Positions 51,465 to 60,994 of a DNA stretch of 64,000 nucleotides are shown here, piece by piece (position 1 is the first letter of the stretch; each line of letters begins with the position of its first letter). A program made the translations under genes and the position numbers. The DNA comes from Eggerthella timonensis (GTDB lineage Bacteria > Actinomycetota > Coriobacteriia > Coriobacteriales > Eggerthellaceae). The notes beneath the pieces are model-generated. The model saw only the letters and a program-made list of their open reading frames with translations. It did no database searches and was not told where the DNA came from. The DNA is taken from the NCBI RefSeq assembly GCF_900184265.1, contig NZ_FXXA01000002.1:3331983-3395982 (forward strand), written 5' to 3'.

Positions 51465-53996
51465 CTACGACGAGCACACTTCGCATTCTTCCACTTCGAG
51501 GCTCTTCGAGCGCACGTAGTAGATGGTTTTCACGCCTTCCTCCCAGGCAAGCAGGTACAGATCGAGCACGCGCCTGAACGTGTACTCGTTCGTGATGTAG
51601 AGGTTCATGCTCTGCGCCTGGTCGATGTGGCGCTGGCGCACGCCGCACGCGCGCACCGACCACGCCTGGTCGATGAGATGGGCGTTCTTGTAGTACCAGA
51701 ACGTGTCCATCGACAGCTCGGGCGCTACGCGCGGCATGAGGCCGTTCTTCTTCTCCTCGAGGAAGTAGCGGTTCATCACCGGGTCGAGGCCCGCGGTGGT
51801 GCCGGCAATGATGCTCGTGGAGCTCGTGGGCGCCACGGCCAAGAGGTAGCCGTTGCGCAGGCCGTGCTCGGCCACGTCGTGCGCGAGGTCGGCCCAGCGC
51901 CCCTCCGTAAGGTCGCGGTCGCGGAAGTAATCGCCCGTCTGCCAGCCGCTTCCCTCGAAGTAGCCGTACGCGCCCTTCTCGCGCGCGATGGCGCAGCTCG
52001 CGCGCACCGCCGCGTAGTGCACGTCGGCGAACACGCGGTCGGCGAACGCGAGGTGCTCCTCGCTCTCCCACCGGATGCCGTGCTTCGCCAGCAGGTGATG
52101 GTACCCGCTCACGCCCAGGCCGATGGGGCGGTACTGGCGGTTGTTGACCTCGGCGTAGGGTACCGGGAAGAAGTTGAGGTCGATGACGTTGTCGAGCGCG
52201 CGCACCGCGCTTTCCGTCACCAGTTCCAGCTCGCGCGGGTCGTCCACGTCGATGTGACCGAGCGAGAGGCTCGCCAGGTTGCACACCACGAACGCCCCCG
52301 GCTTCGTCACGGTCACCACCACCTGCTCGCCGTCCACGTCCTCGATGCGCTGTTCCAGCTGCTCGATGGCGCCCATGTTCTGCGCGATCTCGGTGCACAG
52401 GTTGCTGCAGTAGATGACGCCCCGGTGCTTGTTCGGGTTCGCGCGGTTCACCGCGTCGCGGTTGAACGTGAACGGCGTGCCCGTCTCCACGGCGCTCTTG
52501 ATGATGAGGCGGATGACGTCCTTGATGGGGATGACGCGCTTCTTGATGCGCGCATCGGCCACGCACTCGAGGTACTTCTGAGTCCACTCCTCGCCGAAGC
52601 AGTCCTCCAGCGCGTAGCCCTTCACGGTAAGGATCTCGTGCGGGCACATGAGGTACCAGTCGCCCTCGATGTTGTCGCGCGCCTGCTGCCAGAAGTAGTC
52701 GGGGTAGCATATGGCCGGGAACACGTCGTGCGCCTTCATGCGGTCGTCGCCGTTGTTCGTGCGCAGGGCGAGGAACTCGGGCAGATCGCGGTGCCACGCG
52801 TCGAGGTACACCGCCACGGCGCCCTGGCGCATGCCCAGCTGGTCCACCGCCACGGCCGTGTCGTTGGCCAGGCGAATCCACCGGATGACGCCGCCGGCCG
52901 CGCCGTCGAAGCCGCGGATGGCGCTTCCGCTCGCGCGCACCTTGCCGAAGTACAGGCCCATCCCACCGCCGTACTTGCTCACCTTCGCGAAATTGTCGAT
53001 GCTGCGGTAGATGCCGTCCAAGCTGTCGGGCACCGTGTCGATGAAGCACGACGACAGCTGGTGGAACGGCTTGCGCGCGTTCGACAGCGTGGGCGTGGCC
53101 ATGGTCACCTTGAGCGTGGACAGCATGTCGTAGAAGCGGCGCACCCAGCCCATGCGCTCGTCCGCGCGCTCCTCCATGGCGAGATGCAACGCGATGCCGA
53201 GGAACATCTCCTGCGGCGACTCGAGCGGCGCGCCCTGGTGCGTGCGGATGACGTAGCGGTCGAGCAGCAGCTGCAGGCCCGCGTAGGTGAACAGGTCGTT
53301 GCGGCCGAGGTCGATGAAGCCGGCCGCCTCGTCGAGCTCGGCGGGCGTGTAGGCGTGCAGGATGTAGTCGCCGTACAGGCCCTCCTCGGCAAGGAACGCC
53401 ACCTTCTGCGCGAACGTCTCGATGCGGCGGGACGCCAGCCGTTCCGCCAGCGCACGATCGAACTGCACCATGAGCAGGCGCGCGGCGATGATCTCCCAAC
53501 GCGGGGCCTCCTGCGTGGTCAACTCGACAGCCGCCTTGACGAGCATGGCCAGCTTCTGGTCGGCGGAGGCGTCGGGCTTCGCGAACGAGAGGAACTTGGC
53601 GGCGAGGTGCGCCAGCTCGTACTCCTCGCCCGGGAACTCCTTCTGCACCGCAGCGAGCACGGCGGCCAGCTCAGGCGCGTCCGGGAGCTGGGCGCACAAG
53701 CGCTCGCGCGCCGCACGTTTGCGGGCGCGGTCCTCGCGGTACAGGATGTAGCTTTTCAGCTCCTCGTAATGGTTCGCTTCCATGAGCGCGCGCTCGACGA
53801 GGTCCTGCACGTCCTCCACCGCGATGGTGTCGTCGGCTGCGACATCGGCCATCGCCCGCTCGATGCCAGCGACCAGACGGTCGGCCTCGTCGTCGGCCAA
53901 CACGCTGCCCACGCTGGCGAACGCCGCGCCCATGGCGCGCTTGATCTTGTCGGCACCATAGGGTTCCGCATTGCCGTTGCGCTTGGAAATCTGCAT
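51465..53996 (-). CDS. nrdA: Class Ia ribonucleotide reductase, alpha subunit
   Basis: 843 residues from an ATG with GAAGGACACAACCACT upstream. An N-terminal ATP-cone (KRNGNAEPYGADKIKRAM) gives allosteric activity control. Active-site residues are visible in SSCFIDT, SNLCTEI (Asn-Cys-Glu triad) and VVCNLASLSLG. The C-terminal ECEVC pair shuttles reducing equivalents. It reduces ribonucleoside diphosphates with NrdB. It is preceded by a pair of NrdR-like boxes and followed by nrdB. Confidence 0.94.
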   Translation of the reverse strand: MQISKRNGNAEPYGADKIKRAMGAAFASVGSVLADDEADRLVAGIERAMADVAADDTIAVEDVQDLVERALMEANHYEELKSYILYREDRARKRAARERLCAQLPDAPELAAVLAAVQKEFPGEEYELAHLAAKFLSFAKPDASADQKLAMLVKAAVELTTQEAPRWEIIAARLLMVQFDRALAERLASRRIETFAQKVAFLAEEGLYGDYILHAYTPAELDEAAGFIDLGRNDLFTYAGLQLLLDRYVIRTHQGAPLESPQEMFLGIALHLAMEERADERMGWVRRFYDMLSTLKVTMATPTLSNARKPFHQLSSCFIDTVPDSLDGIYRSIDNFAKVSKYGGGMGLYFGKVRASGSAIRGFDGAAGGVIRWIRLANDTAVAVDQLGMRQGAVAVYLDAWHRDLPEFLALRTNNGDDRMKAHDVFPAICYPDYFWQQARDNIEGDWYLMCPHEILTVKGYALEDCFGEEWTQKYLECVADARIKKRVIPIKDVIRLIIKSAVETGTPFTFNRDAVNRANPNKHRGVIYCSNLCTEIAQNMGAIEQLEQRIEDVDGEQVVVTVTKPGAFVVCNLASLSLGHIDVDDPRELELVTESAVRALDNVIDLNFFPVPYAEVNNRQYRPIGLGVSGYHHLLAKHGIRWESEEHLAFADRVFADVHYAAVRASCAIAREKGAYGYFEGSGWQTGDYFRDRDLTEGRWADLAHDVAEHGLRNGYLLAVAPTSSTSIIAGTTAGLDPVMNRYFLEEKKNGLMPRVAPELSMDTFWYYKNAHLIDQAWSVRACGVRQRHIDQAQSMNLYITNEYTFRRVLDLYLLAWEEGVKTIYYVRSKSLEVEECEVCSS

Positions 53997-54054
53997 AGTG
54001 GTTGTGTCCTTCGTTCGTTCTCCGATTGCAGTGCGTTTTTGGAGCGCCCATCGT

Positions 54055-54090
54055 ACCACAATATGTTACTAAAAACGCAACATATTGGGG
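54055..54090 (-). promoter_or_regulatory. Putative NrdR box pair and nrdA promoter
   Basis: ACCACAATATGTTACT (54055-54070) and an inverted copy ACGCAACATATTGGGG (54075-54090) share CAATATGTT with the NrdR consensus ACACWATATCTWGTGT. Their centres are 20 bp apart, about two helical turns. A TACGAT -10-like box on the minus strand lies just downstream. NrdR would repress nrdAB when dATP is high. Confidence 0.55.
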
Positions 54091-54403
54091 AACGAATGCG
54101 TAACGAGCACCACATCGAGCGACCCCTTTGCGTCCGCAGGGAGGCCGGCGGATCGCAAGGCGCCATGAAAAGAGACGAGGAGCGGGGTCCGGCCAGTCGC
54201 TCGAAGAACACTTTCGCTGCTACAAAAAGCCCGAAACATGACGTCGCACGCCGTCCGCAGACCAGTTCAGAAAGACGACGCGAAGAAGGGCCCGATCATA
54301 GGATCAAGCGCGCGAAGAAGAGCCTCTCGCCTGAGGCTTCGGGGGCCTCGCCATGTCGCGACTTCGAAAGAACATGGCAACGTTCTGACCGAAAAGCGGG
54401 TTT
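54091..54403. other. Intergenic stretch without recognised gene
   Basis: No frame in this 313-bp stretch has a credible start, ribosome binding site or domain. It contains a short hairpin around 54332-54345 (GCCTGAGGC) and otherwise nothing I can name. Composition is less G+C-rich than coding DNA nearby. Confidence 0.5.
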
Positions 54404-54587
54404 CGGTAATGAATCCGAGTGTTTGCGCCGATATTTTACCGTAGCAGCTCTTTGGGAGCGATCTGAACGAGTATCTCGTTCATTTTCCGTTGTAAATACA
54501 ACCAAAAATAGCTGGAAGCGGTGTTCTCGGTTCTTCGTTCGGCTGTTACGGTAAAATATCGGGCGCAAACACTCGGATTCATTACCG
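54404..54587. repeat. Palindromic intergenic element, type D
   Basis: Nearly perfect 44-46-bp inverted repeats (about 54404-54448 and 54542-54587), containing TGAATCCGAGTGTTTGCGCC and ATATTTTACCGTA, enclose about 93 bp. The interior has its own palindrome GTTGTAAATACAAC. Size and layout match elements A-C, but the sequence is distinct. It would fold into a very stable hairpin or cruciform. Confidence 0.85.
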
Positions 54588-54738
54588 TAAAACTCGCCCT
54601 ACCGACCATGCTCTACTATCAAAGGGCAAATCGGAACGGATGCTTATGCGAAACCGCAGGGCACGGTGCCTCCCCCAGCAACGATTTCGCTCCTTCCTAT
54701 CACCGGCTTCTCAGTGCGGGCGTCCGTGAAGCGATTGC

Positions 54739-54747
54739 TGGTATAAT
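54739..54747 (+). promoter_or_regulatory. Extended -10 promoter of LuxR regulator 2
   Basis: TGGTATAAT, an extended -10 with consensus TATAAT (54742-54747), lies 27 bp upstream of the ATG at 54774. No clear -35 is needed or seen. Confidence 0.65.
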
Positions 54748-54773
54748 CCAAGCCCGGAACGGGAAGGGATGAC

Positions 54774-56255
54774 ATGAACCTGTTGGAACGGGTGCACGGC
54801 ACGACCGGCATCAAGATCATCATCGGCTCGGCGTTTTTCTGGGCCTGGCTCGACGCGCTGTTCATGAGTATGTTCTTCGTCCGCCCCGAAGCCGAGGGCT
54901 TCATGGCGGAACTCGCGACCGTGGCCGTGTTCGGGCTCGCGCTGCCCTGGCTCGCCCTCGCGCTCGTCAAACCTGCGGCGTGCAACAACCTGCTCGCGCA
55001 GAAGCGCGTGCCGCTCGCGTTCGCCGCGCTCGGCACGGCGGGCTCGCTGTTGTTCCTGCTCGCAGGCATAAACCTCAATTGGATCGCGCTCGCGGCCGGG
55101 GGCCTGTGCGCCGGCGCGTTCATGGCGGCCTACCAACTGGGATGGGGCGCCGCCTACTGCCACGACGGCGAGCGGAGCGCCACTCCCTACGTGGCCGGCG
55201 GGTTCGCGTGCGCCATCGTCATCGACACGCCGCTGCTTTTCATGATCCCCGAGGCCGCCGCCGTGTTCTCGGCGCTGCTTCCGCTCGTTTCCGGCACGCT
55301 GTTCGTGGCCATCGCTCCCGAGCTGCGCACGTATCGCCGCACCACTCCCCTTGACCCGCGACCGAAGCGCAACCTCCGCTCGCGCCTGAAGGTGCACCTC
55401 GGCACGTCGATGATGCTGCTGTGCGCCGTGGCCCTCGTCATGACCGGGTTCGGCTACCTGCAGCACCTCGTCTCGTTCTCTCCCATCGCAAGCGGCGGGT
55501 ACTCCAACGGCATCCTCGTGCAGGTGGCGCGCGGCATCACCGGCCTGCTCGTCTTCGCCATCGTCGTGTTGGCGAAACGACGCGCCAGCACCGTGTACCG
55601 CGTGGGGCTGCTGGCGATGATCGCCGGTTTCATGATGATGGCGTTTCTGTTCGGCACCGATCTGTTCTGGGTCTCAGGCGCCATCATCATCAGCGGCTAC
55701 ACGATCCTCGACCTGCTCATCTGGGTTGCATTCTCCCAGATATCCTACGCCCAATCGCGCGACCCGCTCAAAACCATCGCGCTCATGCGGCTTTTGGCCG
55801 TGCTGTGCTACGTGGTGGGCGCCGTCATAGGCATCATGCTCGTGGGCAACGACGAGACGATGCACGGCAACGTGGCCGCCGAGACCACCGTGGTGGGCTA
55901 CCTCGTGGTCATCGCCACCGTGCTGCTGCTCAGCAGCGAGGACATGTGGATGCTGTTCGGCCGCGCACGCCCCGACCTCTCGGGAGACGAGCGCGCAAAC
56001 CAGGAAGCGCGCCTCGACGCGTGGTTCGACAGCATCGGCCTTACCACGCGCGAGCGCGAGATCGGCGTGCTGCTGGCCTACGGGCGCACGCAACCTTGGA
56101 TCGCCGAGCGCCTGAGCATCTCCGAGAACACCGTGGGAACCCACGTGCGACACATCTACCAGAAGGCGGGGGTGCACGACCGCCAGCAGTTCATCGATTA
56201 CGTATTCTCGCCTGATCAGACGCCGTCACCCGAATCACGTGAGCAAGCGGAATAG
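54774..56255 (+). CDS. Membrane-anchored LuxR-type regulator 2
   Basis: 493 residues. About 12 hydrophobic segments fill residues 10-400, and a LuxR helix-turn-helix ends the protein (LTTREREIGVLLAYG, SISENTVGTHVRHIYQKAGV). It shares its layout with the regulator at 14448. GGGAAGGGATGAC precedes the ATG. It lies upstream of an FAD reductase on the same strand (166-bp gap with two hairpins), so it probably controls that gene. The sensed compound is unknown. Confidence 0.9.
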   Translation: MNLLERVHGTTGIKIIIGSAFFWAWLDALFMSMFFVRPEAEGFMAELATVAVFGLALPWLALALVKPAACNNLLAQKRVPLAFAALGTAGSLLFLLAGINLNWIALAAGGLCAGAFMAAYQLGWGAAYCHDGERSATPYVAGGFACAIVIDTPLLFMIPEAAAVFSALLPLVSGTLFVAIAPELRTYRRTTPLDPRPKRNLRSRLKVHLGTSMMLLCAVALVMTGFGYLQHLVSFSPIASGGYSNGILVQVARGITGLLVFAIVVLAKRRASTVYRVGLLAMIAGFMMMAFLFGTDLFWVSGAIIISGYTILDLLIWVAFSQISYAQSRDPLKTIALMRLLAVLCYVVGAVIGIMLVGNDETMHGNVAAETTVVGYLVVIATVLLLSSEDMWMLFGRARPDLSGDERANQEARLDAWFDSIGLTTREREIGVLLAYGRTQPWIAERLSISENTVGTHVRHIYQKAGVHDRQQFIDYVFSPDQTPSPESREQAE

Positions 56256-56357
56256 GTCACGGGAGACACCTGATATTGCAAAATAAGGCGATTCGCGCGT
56301 TGCGCGCGCACGCCCCCAACCCGCACCCTGATCACAGCGCGGCGCCTCAGCTGCGCA

Positions 56358-56402
56358 GCCCGCTTAAGCGGGCACCAAGGGATACGGACCCCCGAGGGGT
56401 CC
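56358..56402 (+). promoter_or_regulatory. Two hairpins in the leader of FAD reductase 2
   Basis: The perfect 16-bp palindrome GCCCGCTTAAGCGGGC (56358-56373) is followed by a 7-bp stem GGACCCC/GGGGTCC with a CGA loop (56386-56402). The latter ends about 10 bases before the ribosome binding site GAAGGGG. They could be an operator and a translation-controlling hairpin, or a terminator for the regulator gene. Confidence 0.5.
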
Positions 56403-56421
56403 TGAGGGAAGGGGTATCTGC

Positions 56422-58125
56422 ATGGATATCAATCGCAGGAATTTCTTGAAGGGCGCGCTCGTCACGGGCGCTGCCGCCGCCGCAGCCGTCGCGCTGCCGG
56501 CTTGCAGTCCCGCCGCGTCCTCCGACGCCGCGTCCGACAGCGCGAGCGCAGGCGCGTCGAAGGGCGACGCCACCACGACGAAGCACACGTGGGAAGTCGC
56601 GCCCGAGCCCATCTCCGACATCGCCGAGACGCAGGACTTTGACGTGGTCGTCGTGGGCGCGGGCCTCGCGGGCATCAACGCCGCCGAAGCGGCCGCCCGC
56701 AACGGCGCCAAGACGGTGGTCATCGAGCGCAACACCACGTTCTCCGTGCGCGGCGTGGACGTGGGCCATATCGGCAGCAAGTTCCACAAGGCGAACGGCT
56801 TCGACCTCGACCCGCGCGTGGCGACCCGTTTCCTGCACCAGGCGTCGCACCAGACCACGAACTACGACCTCATCTACGTGTGGGCGTCGCGTTCCGGCGA
56901 GGTGTTCGACTACATCGAGGAGCTGGGCTCGAAGAACGGCGTGAGCATGGTTCCCGCGCTGTCCGGCACCGCGAAGTACGGCAACTGGTCGAAGCTGGAC
57001 AGCCAGTGGCGCGTCTATCCCGACGCCGTGTCGTTCGTGCGCGGCGGCGAGAAGTACGACGCCCGCGACGACGGCCAGCCGGTCAACGTGACGCTGGGCG
57101 AGCTCGTGTACAACTCCGCCGTCGACAACGGCGCCGAGTTCGTGTTCGAGGCGCGTGCCGAGCAGCTCGTGGGCGACGCGAAGGCCGGCATCACCGGCGT
57201 CATCGTCACCACGAAGGACGGCAAGCACGTGCAGTACAACGCCAAGAACGGCGTCATCCTGGCCACGGGCGACATCGGCGGCAACCAGGAGATGGTGGAC
57301 GCGTTCTGCCCCATCTCGAACCGCTCGGACTCCAACTGCTACGCGCCGGCCGGCTTCAACAACGGCGACGGCCTGACCATGGGCATGTGGGCCGGAGCCG
57401 CCATGTCCAAGAGCGAAGCCGCGCCGATGATCCACCAGTTCACGCTCGACACGCTGGAGTGCAACCTGACGTCCTTCATCATGAGCTGGCTTGCGGTGAA
57501 CGCCAACGGCGAGCGCTACGGCGCCGAAATGCCGTTCGAGCCGATGCTGACGAACGCCCGCATGAACACTCCGGGCAACGTCGCGTGGTCCATCTTCGAC
57601 GCGGATTACGAGACGTACATCATGCAGCAGCAGCCCGAGCGCTACGACCGCTTCACCGACGGCCTCGACGCCGTCATGGAGAAGTGGCTGGGCAACGGCA
57701 AGCTCATCAAGGCCGATACGCTCGACGACCTGGCCAAGCAGCTCGACATCCCGGCCGACACGTTCAAGGCCACCGTCGAGCGCTACAACAGCATGGCCGA
57801 GGCCGGCGAGGACGTCGACTTCGACGTGCCCGCACAGTGGCTCGCGCCCGTGAAGACCGCGCCGTTCTACGCCACGAAGAACGTGTGCTCCACGCTCACC
57901 ATCCCGTTCGGCCTCCACGTGAACGCCGACTCCCAGGTGCTCACCGCCGAGGACGAGCCCATCGAGGGCCTGTTCGCCATCGGCAACGTGCAGGGCGACT
58001 TCTTCGGCAAGGACTACCCGGTGCACTGCCCCGGCGTCAGCCACGGACGCTGCGTGACGTTCGGCCAACTGGTCGGCGAAGCGTGCGCCCAGAACACCAC
58101 CATCGGCGAGCTCGACTTCGCCTAA
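56422..58125 (+). CDS. Tat-exported FAD-dependent reductase 2 (fumarate/urocanate reductase family)
   Basis: 567 residues. Twin-arginine motif NRRNFLKGAL, a hydrophobic stretch and a lipobox-like LPAC give a probable Tat lipoprotein. A Ser/Ala/Asp-rich linker follows, then the FAD motif VVVVGAGLAGINAAEAAARNG (near residue 74), cap domain and C-terminal GLFAIGNVQGDFFG. Electrons must come from a separate membrane donor, as no haem motif is present. The reaction probably reduces an organic acceptor outside the membrane; the substrate is unknown. It follows LuxR regulator 2 and ends at a strong hairpin. Confidence 0.92.
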   Translation: MDINRRNFLKGALVTGAAAAAAVALPACSPAASSDAASDSASAGASKGDATTTKHTWEVAPEPISDIAETQDFDVVVVGAGLAGINAAEAAARNGAKTVVIERNTTFSVRGVDVGHIGSKFHKANGFDLDPRVATRFLHQASHQTTNYDLIYVWASRSGEVFDYIEELGSKNGVSMVPALSGTAKYGNWSKLDSQWRVYPDAVSFVRGGEKYDARDDGQPVNVTLGELVYNSAVDNGAEFVFEARAEQLVGDAKAGITGVIVTTKDGKHVQYNAKNGVILATGDIGGNQEMVDAFCPISNRSDSNCYAPAGFNNGDGLTMGMWAGAAMSKSEAAPMIHQFTLDTLECNLTSFIMSWLAVNANGERYGAEMPFEPMLTNARMNTPGNVAWSIFDADYETYIMQQQPERYDRFTDGLDAVMEKWLGNGKLIKADTLDDLAKQLDIPADTFKATVERYNSMAEAGEDVDFDVPAQWLAPVKTAPFYATKNVCSTLTIPFGLHVNADSQVLTAEDEPIEGLFAIGNVQGDFFGKDYPVHCPGVSHGRCVTFGQLVGEACAQNTTIGELDFA

Positions 58126-58156
58126 CCGCGAACGCGCTCTACGGTTTCCCTCCCGC

Positions 58157-58184
58157 GAAGCGGCCGTCCCCGGACGGCCGCTTC
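58157..58184. terminator. Terminator after FAD reductase 2
   Basis: A perfect 13-bp stem (58157-58169 with 58172-58184) with a 2-nt gap at the tip, between the reductase and the convergent histidine kinase gene. Confidence 0.7.
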
Positions 58185-58214
58185 GTCATGAGACAAAGGG
58201 ACGGGGTTACTGTC

Positions 58215-59147
58215 TCATCGGCCCGCGAGCCCTTCCAGCCGCAGGTCGAAGCGCAGCCAGGACGCGCCGTCCTCCCGCTCGAGCCGCGCGTCCAACGTGC
58301 CGCCCATCTGCAGGGCCAACGACCGCGCAATGGCGAGGCCCAGCCCCGACGATGCGTCCGAGCGCGCCGCATCCGCCGTGTAGAACGGCTCGAACAGGCG
58401 CTCCACCTCGTCGGACGAGAGCGCATCCACATCGTTCGAGAACACGACGCGCACCCCGCGCGCCTCTTCGACCGCCTCCACGTCGAAGGTTGCGCGCGCG
58501 TACTTGCCGGCATTGTGGACGAGGTTCTCCACCACCCGTTCGAGCGCGTTCGGATCGCCTCGCACCCAAAGCGCCCGGTCGGGCGCGCGCAGCCGCACCT
58601 CCAGCCCGCGCTCCTCGAACAAGCGGTAGCGCTCCGCCACCGACTCGCGCAGCAGGCGCCCGATCTCCACCTCCCCCCGCTCAAGGGACGCATCCTCGCT
58701 GCGCGCCTGCGACAGCTCGTAGAACTGCGTCACGAGGCGCTGCAGCGCGCCCGCCTTGCGGCGCACCGTGTCCAGCGACGCGCGCGTCTGCGCGTCAAGG
58801 CCGCCCTCGTCCACGAGGGCCAGGTAGCCGAGGATCGCCGTCAGCGGGGTGCGCAGGTCGTGGCTGATGCACTCCACCTGCGTCTTCAGCTCCGCCTCGT
58901 GGCGCGCGCAGGCCGCGGCCTTGCCCCGGATGATCTCGAGCGCGCGGTTCACGGTGCCCAGCAATGCCTCCAGCTCTGCCTCGGGCACGGGAAGCTTCAC
59001 GATGCGGTTGTCCTCGAGCCGCTCGACGATCTCGGCCAAGTCGCGGTTCACCTGCCGAAGCGAGCGCTTGAGCAGCAGGTAGCGCGCGCCGAAGTACGCC
59101 GCAGCCGCCATCGCGACCACCGCCAGCACGCCGAGGACCACCGTCAT
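58215..59147 (-). CDS. Sensor histidine kinase
   Basis: 310 residues. One N-terminal membrane segment (VVLGVLAVVAMAAAAYFGARYLLL) with almost no extracytoplasmic part is followed by the phosphoacceptor His in ISHDLRTPLTAI, the N box LVHNAGKYA and the G box SGLGLAIA. The absence of a sensing loop suggests it reads the state of the neighbouring ABC transporter or membrane, as in BceS-like kinases. It is the last gene of a response regulator, ATPase, permease, kinase unit. Confidence 0.88.
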   Translation of the reverse strand: MTVVLGVLAVVAMAAAAYFGARYLLLKRSLRQVNRDLAEIVERLEDNRIVKLPVPEAELEALLGTVNRALEIIRGKAAACARHEAELKTQVECISHDLRTPLTAILGYLALVDEGGLDAQTRASLDTVRRKAGALQRLVTQFYELSQARSEDASLERGEVEIGRLLRESVAERYRLFEERGLEVRLRAPDRALWVRGDPNALERVVENLVHNAGKYARATFDVEAVEEARGVRVVFSNDVDALSSDEVERLFEPFYTADAARSDASSGLGLAIARSLALQMGGTLDARLEREDGASWLRFDLRLEGLAGR

Positions 59148-59188
59148 ACCCGCATCCTTCCTTCGCCCCTCGAGCCCATCAGGGCCCC

Positions 59189-59962
59189 CTACAGCTCAGC
59201 CTTGCTCGCGCGCCACAGGCCGACGACGCCGAACACCGCAATCCCCGAGAACCCGGCGATCAGGCATTTCGCCAACCCCGCGGGCGTGTCCCACAGAAAC
59301 TGCGCCAAGCCGCTCTGGTTGATGGCCACCTCGCTCGCGAAGAAGTTCGCGGGCAGCCAGCTTGCGAGCCGCGCCACCGGTTCGACGCCCATCCCGATGA
59401 CGCCCAACACCCCGGGGACGATGCTCACGATGGCCACCCACACCAGAAACGCGGTGATCGTCTTCGGCAGCGCAGAGCACACCGCCACGCCCAGCACGAT
59501 GCAGGCCACGGTGAACGGCAGCGCCGCCGCCACGCCTTTGAGCAGGATGAATACGGCCTCGGCTGGCCCTTCCAGCAACAGTACCGCGCTGCCGACGTAC
59601 ACGGCGAGGACAACCGCCATGGCGCCCAGCCCGAGCGTCGTCGACACGAGACACTTGCCCACGAACAAATCTCGTCGCGAGCAACCGTGCACGATGGCGT
59701 TCTTGAACGTGCCGTCTTTACGGTCGTCGGCGAACAGCACCCACACGAGCAAGCCCGCCATGAAGAACAGCAGCGTCAGCATCGAGATGAGGTTGCTCAT
59801 CGAGAACCGCACGGTGGCATAGGGGAAGTCGGGCGTGGTCGACATGGCCCACAAGAGCGCGTTCCCCGCCAGCACGATGGCGCACAGCGCGCCGGTGAAC
59901 AGGTACAGCTCGCGGCCGTGCACGATGCGGTACCATTCGCTCTTCATATAGTTCAGCATCAC
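59189..59962 (-). CDS. ABC-2-type permease
   Basis: 257 residues, about six membrane segments (LYLFTGALCAIVLAGNALLW near the start). Layout and size fit lantibiotic-immunity or bacitracin-type ABC-2 permeases. The ATG overlaps the ATPase stop codon, with AAGGGGG upstream. It probably exports or excludes an antimicrobial peptide under control of the adjacent two-component system; this is inference from context. Confidence 0.85.
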   Translation of the reverse strand: MMLNYMKSEWYRIVHGRELYLFTGALCAIVLAGNALLWAMSTTPDFPYATVRFSMSNLISMLTLLFFMAGLLVWVLFADDRKDGTFKNAIVHGCSRRDLFVGKCLVSTTLGLGAMAVVLAVYVGSAVLLLEGPAEAVFILLKGVAAALPFTVACIVLGVAVCSALPKTITAFLVWVAIVSIVPGVLGVIGMGVEPVARLASWLPANFFASEVAINQSGLAQFLWDTPAGLAKCLIAGFSGIAVFGVVGLWRASKAEL

Positions 59963-60876
59963 GCGGCCCCCTTCTCCTTCATGTCGAAATAGTACTGCTC
60001 GAGCGACATTCGGCGACGCTCCAAGCGCGACACTCCCATGCCCTGCGCGGCGGCCAGGCGGCTGTACGCCTCCGCCTCCAGCTGCGGATCGAAGATGCGG
60101 ACGGCGCCATCGGGAAGCACCTGGTACCGCTCGTGATGCAGCTCGCGCTCCAGCAGCACAAGGTAGCGCTCGACGTCCGACACCGCGATGTCGATGAAAT
60201 CCGCGCAGCGGGCCTGCAGCACCGCGGCGCTCACCTGCTCCAACAGCCGACCGTGGGACAAAAACGCGTACTCGGTGGCAACCTGCTCAAGCTCTGCCAG
60301 ATGATGGCTCGACAGCACCACGGTGATGCCCTTCTCGCGGTTGAGCTTCTGCAAAAGCGCGCGGATCTCGGCGATGCCGCTGGGATCCAGGCCGTTCACC
60401 GGCTCGTCGAGGATGAGCACCTCGGGCTCGCCCATCAGCGCCATGGCCAGCCCCAGCCGCTGCTTCATGCCCATCGACAGGTCCTTGCACCGGCGCTCCT
60501 TCGCATGCGCCAGCTGCACCGTATCCAGCAAGCGAGCCACCGCGTCCTTGCCCGGCACGCCCTTCTGGATGCGGCAGCACTCGAGGTTCTTCTCGATGCT
60601 GAGCTGCGGGTAGTAACCGGGGCTCTCGATGATGCACCCGATGCGCGCCCGCTGCCGCTCCACCTCTCCGCGCTCGTGCGCACCGAACAGCCGCACCTCC
60701 CCCTCGGTGGGAAACGCCAGGCCGCACAACAGCTTGAACAGGGTTGACTTGCCGGCGCCGTTGTCGCCCACCAACCCGAATATCCCACCGCGACGCACGG
60801 AGATGCTCACGTCGTCGAGCGCCGCGAAGCCGCCGTAGCGCTTCGTCAGCCCCCTCGTTTCGATTACCGCGTCCAT
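59959..60876 (-). CDS. ABC transporter ATP-binding protein (bacitracin/lantibiotic export type)
   Basis: 305 residues from the ATG 10 bases after AAAGGAG; an ATG at 60885 sits too close to it. Walker A GLVGDNGAGKSTLF, signature LSMGMKQRLGLAMALM and Walker B EVLILDEPVNGLD. The LSMGMKQR signature, with Met replacing the second Gly, is common in BcrA-like exporters. The C-terminal part is typical of that family. It pairs with the overlapping permease. Confidence 0.9.
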   Translation of the reverse strand: MDAVIETRGLTKRYGGFAALDDVSISVRRGGIFGLVGDNGAGKSTLFKLLCGLAFPTEGEVRLFGAHERGEVERQRARIGCIIESPGYYPQLSIEKNLECCRIQKGVPGKDAVARLLDTVQLAHAKERRCKDLSMGMKQRLGLAMALMGEPEVLILDEPVNGLDPSGIAEIRALLQKLNREKGITVVLSSHHLAELEQVATEYAFLSHGRLLEQVSAAVLQARCADFIDIAVSDVERYLVLLERELHHERYQVLPDGAVRIFDPQLEAEAYSRLAAAQGMGVSRLERRRMSLEQYYFDMKEKGAA

Positions 60877-60994
60877 GATGTCCATGCTCCCTTTCTCCCG
60901 TTTGCGGTTCGCTTCGGGGAGCACTCTACGATGTTGGCTGGAAATAAGTCCTCAAGAAAGGGTAAGGAAAGCATAAAGATGCGCCGTCGCCCCG

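Noticed and set aside
54644-55123. Minus-strand frame opposite the start of LuxR regulator 2
   Set aside because: Antisense to a well-supported gene, with no domain.
56237-56244. Second parS-like site (TCACGTGA)
   Set aside because: Only the 8-bp centre matches; the flanking bases of parS are missing and it lies inside a coding region.
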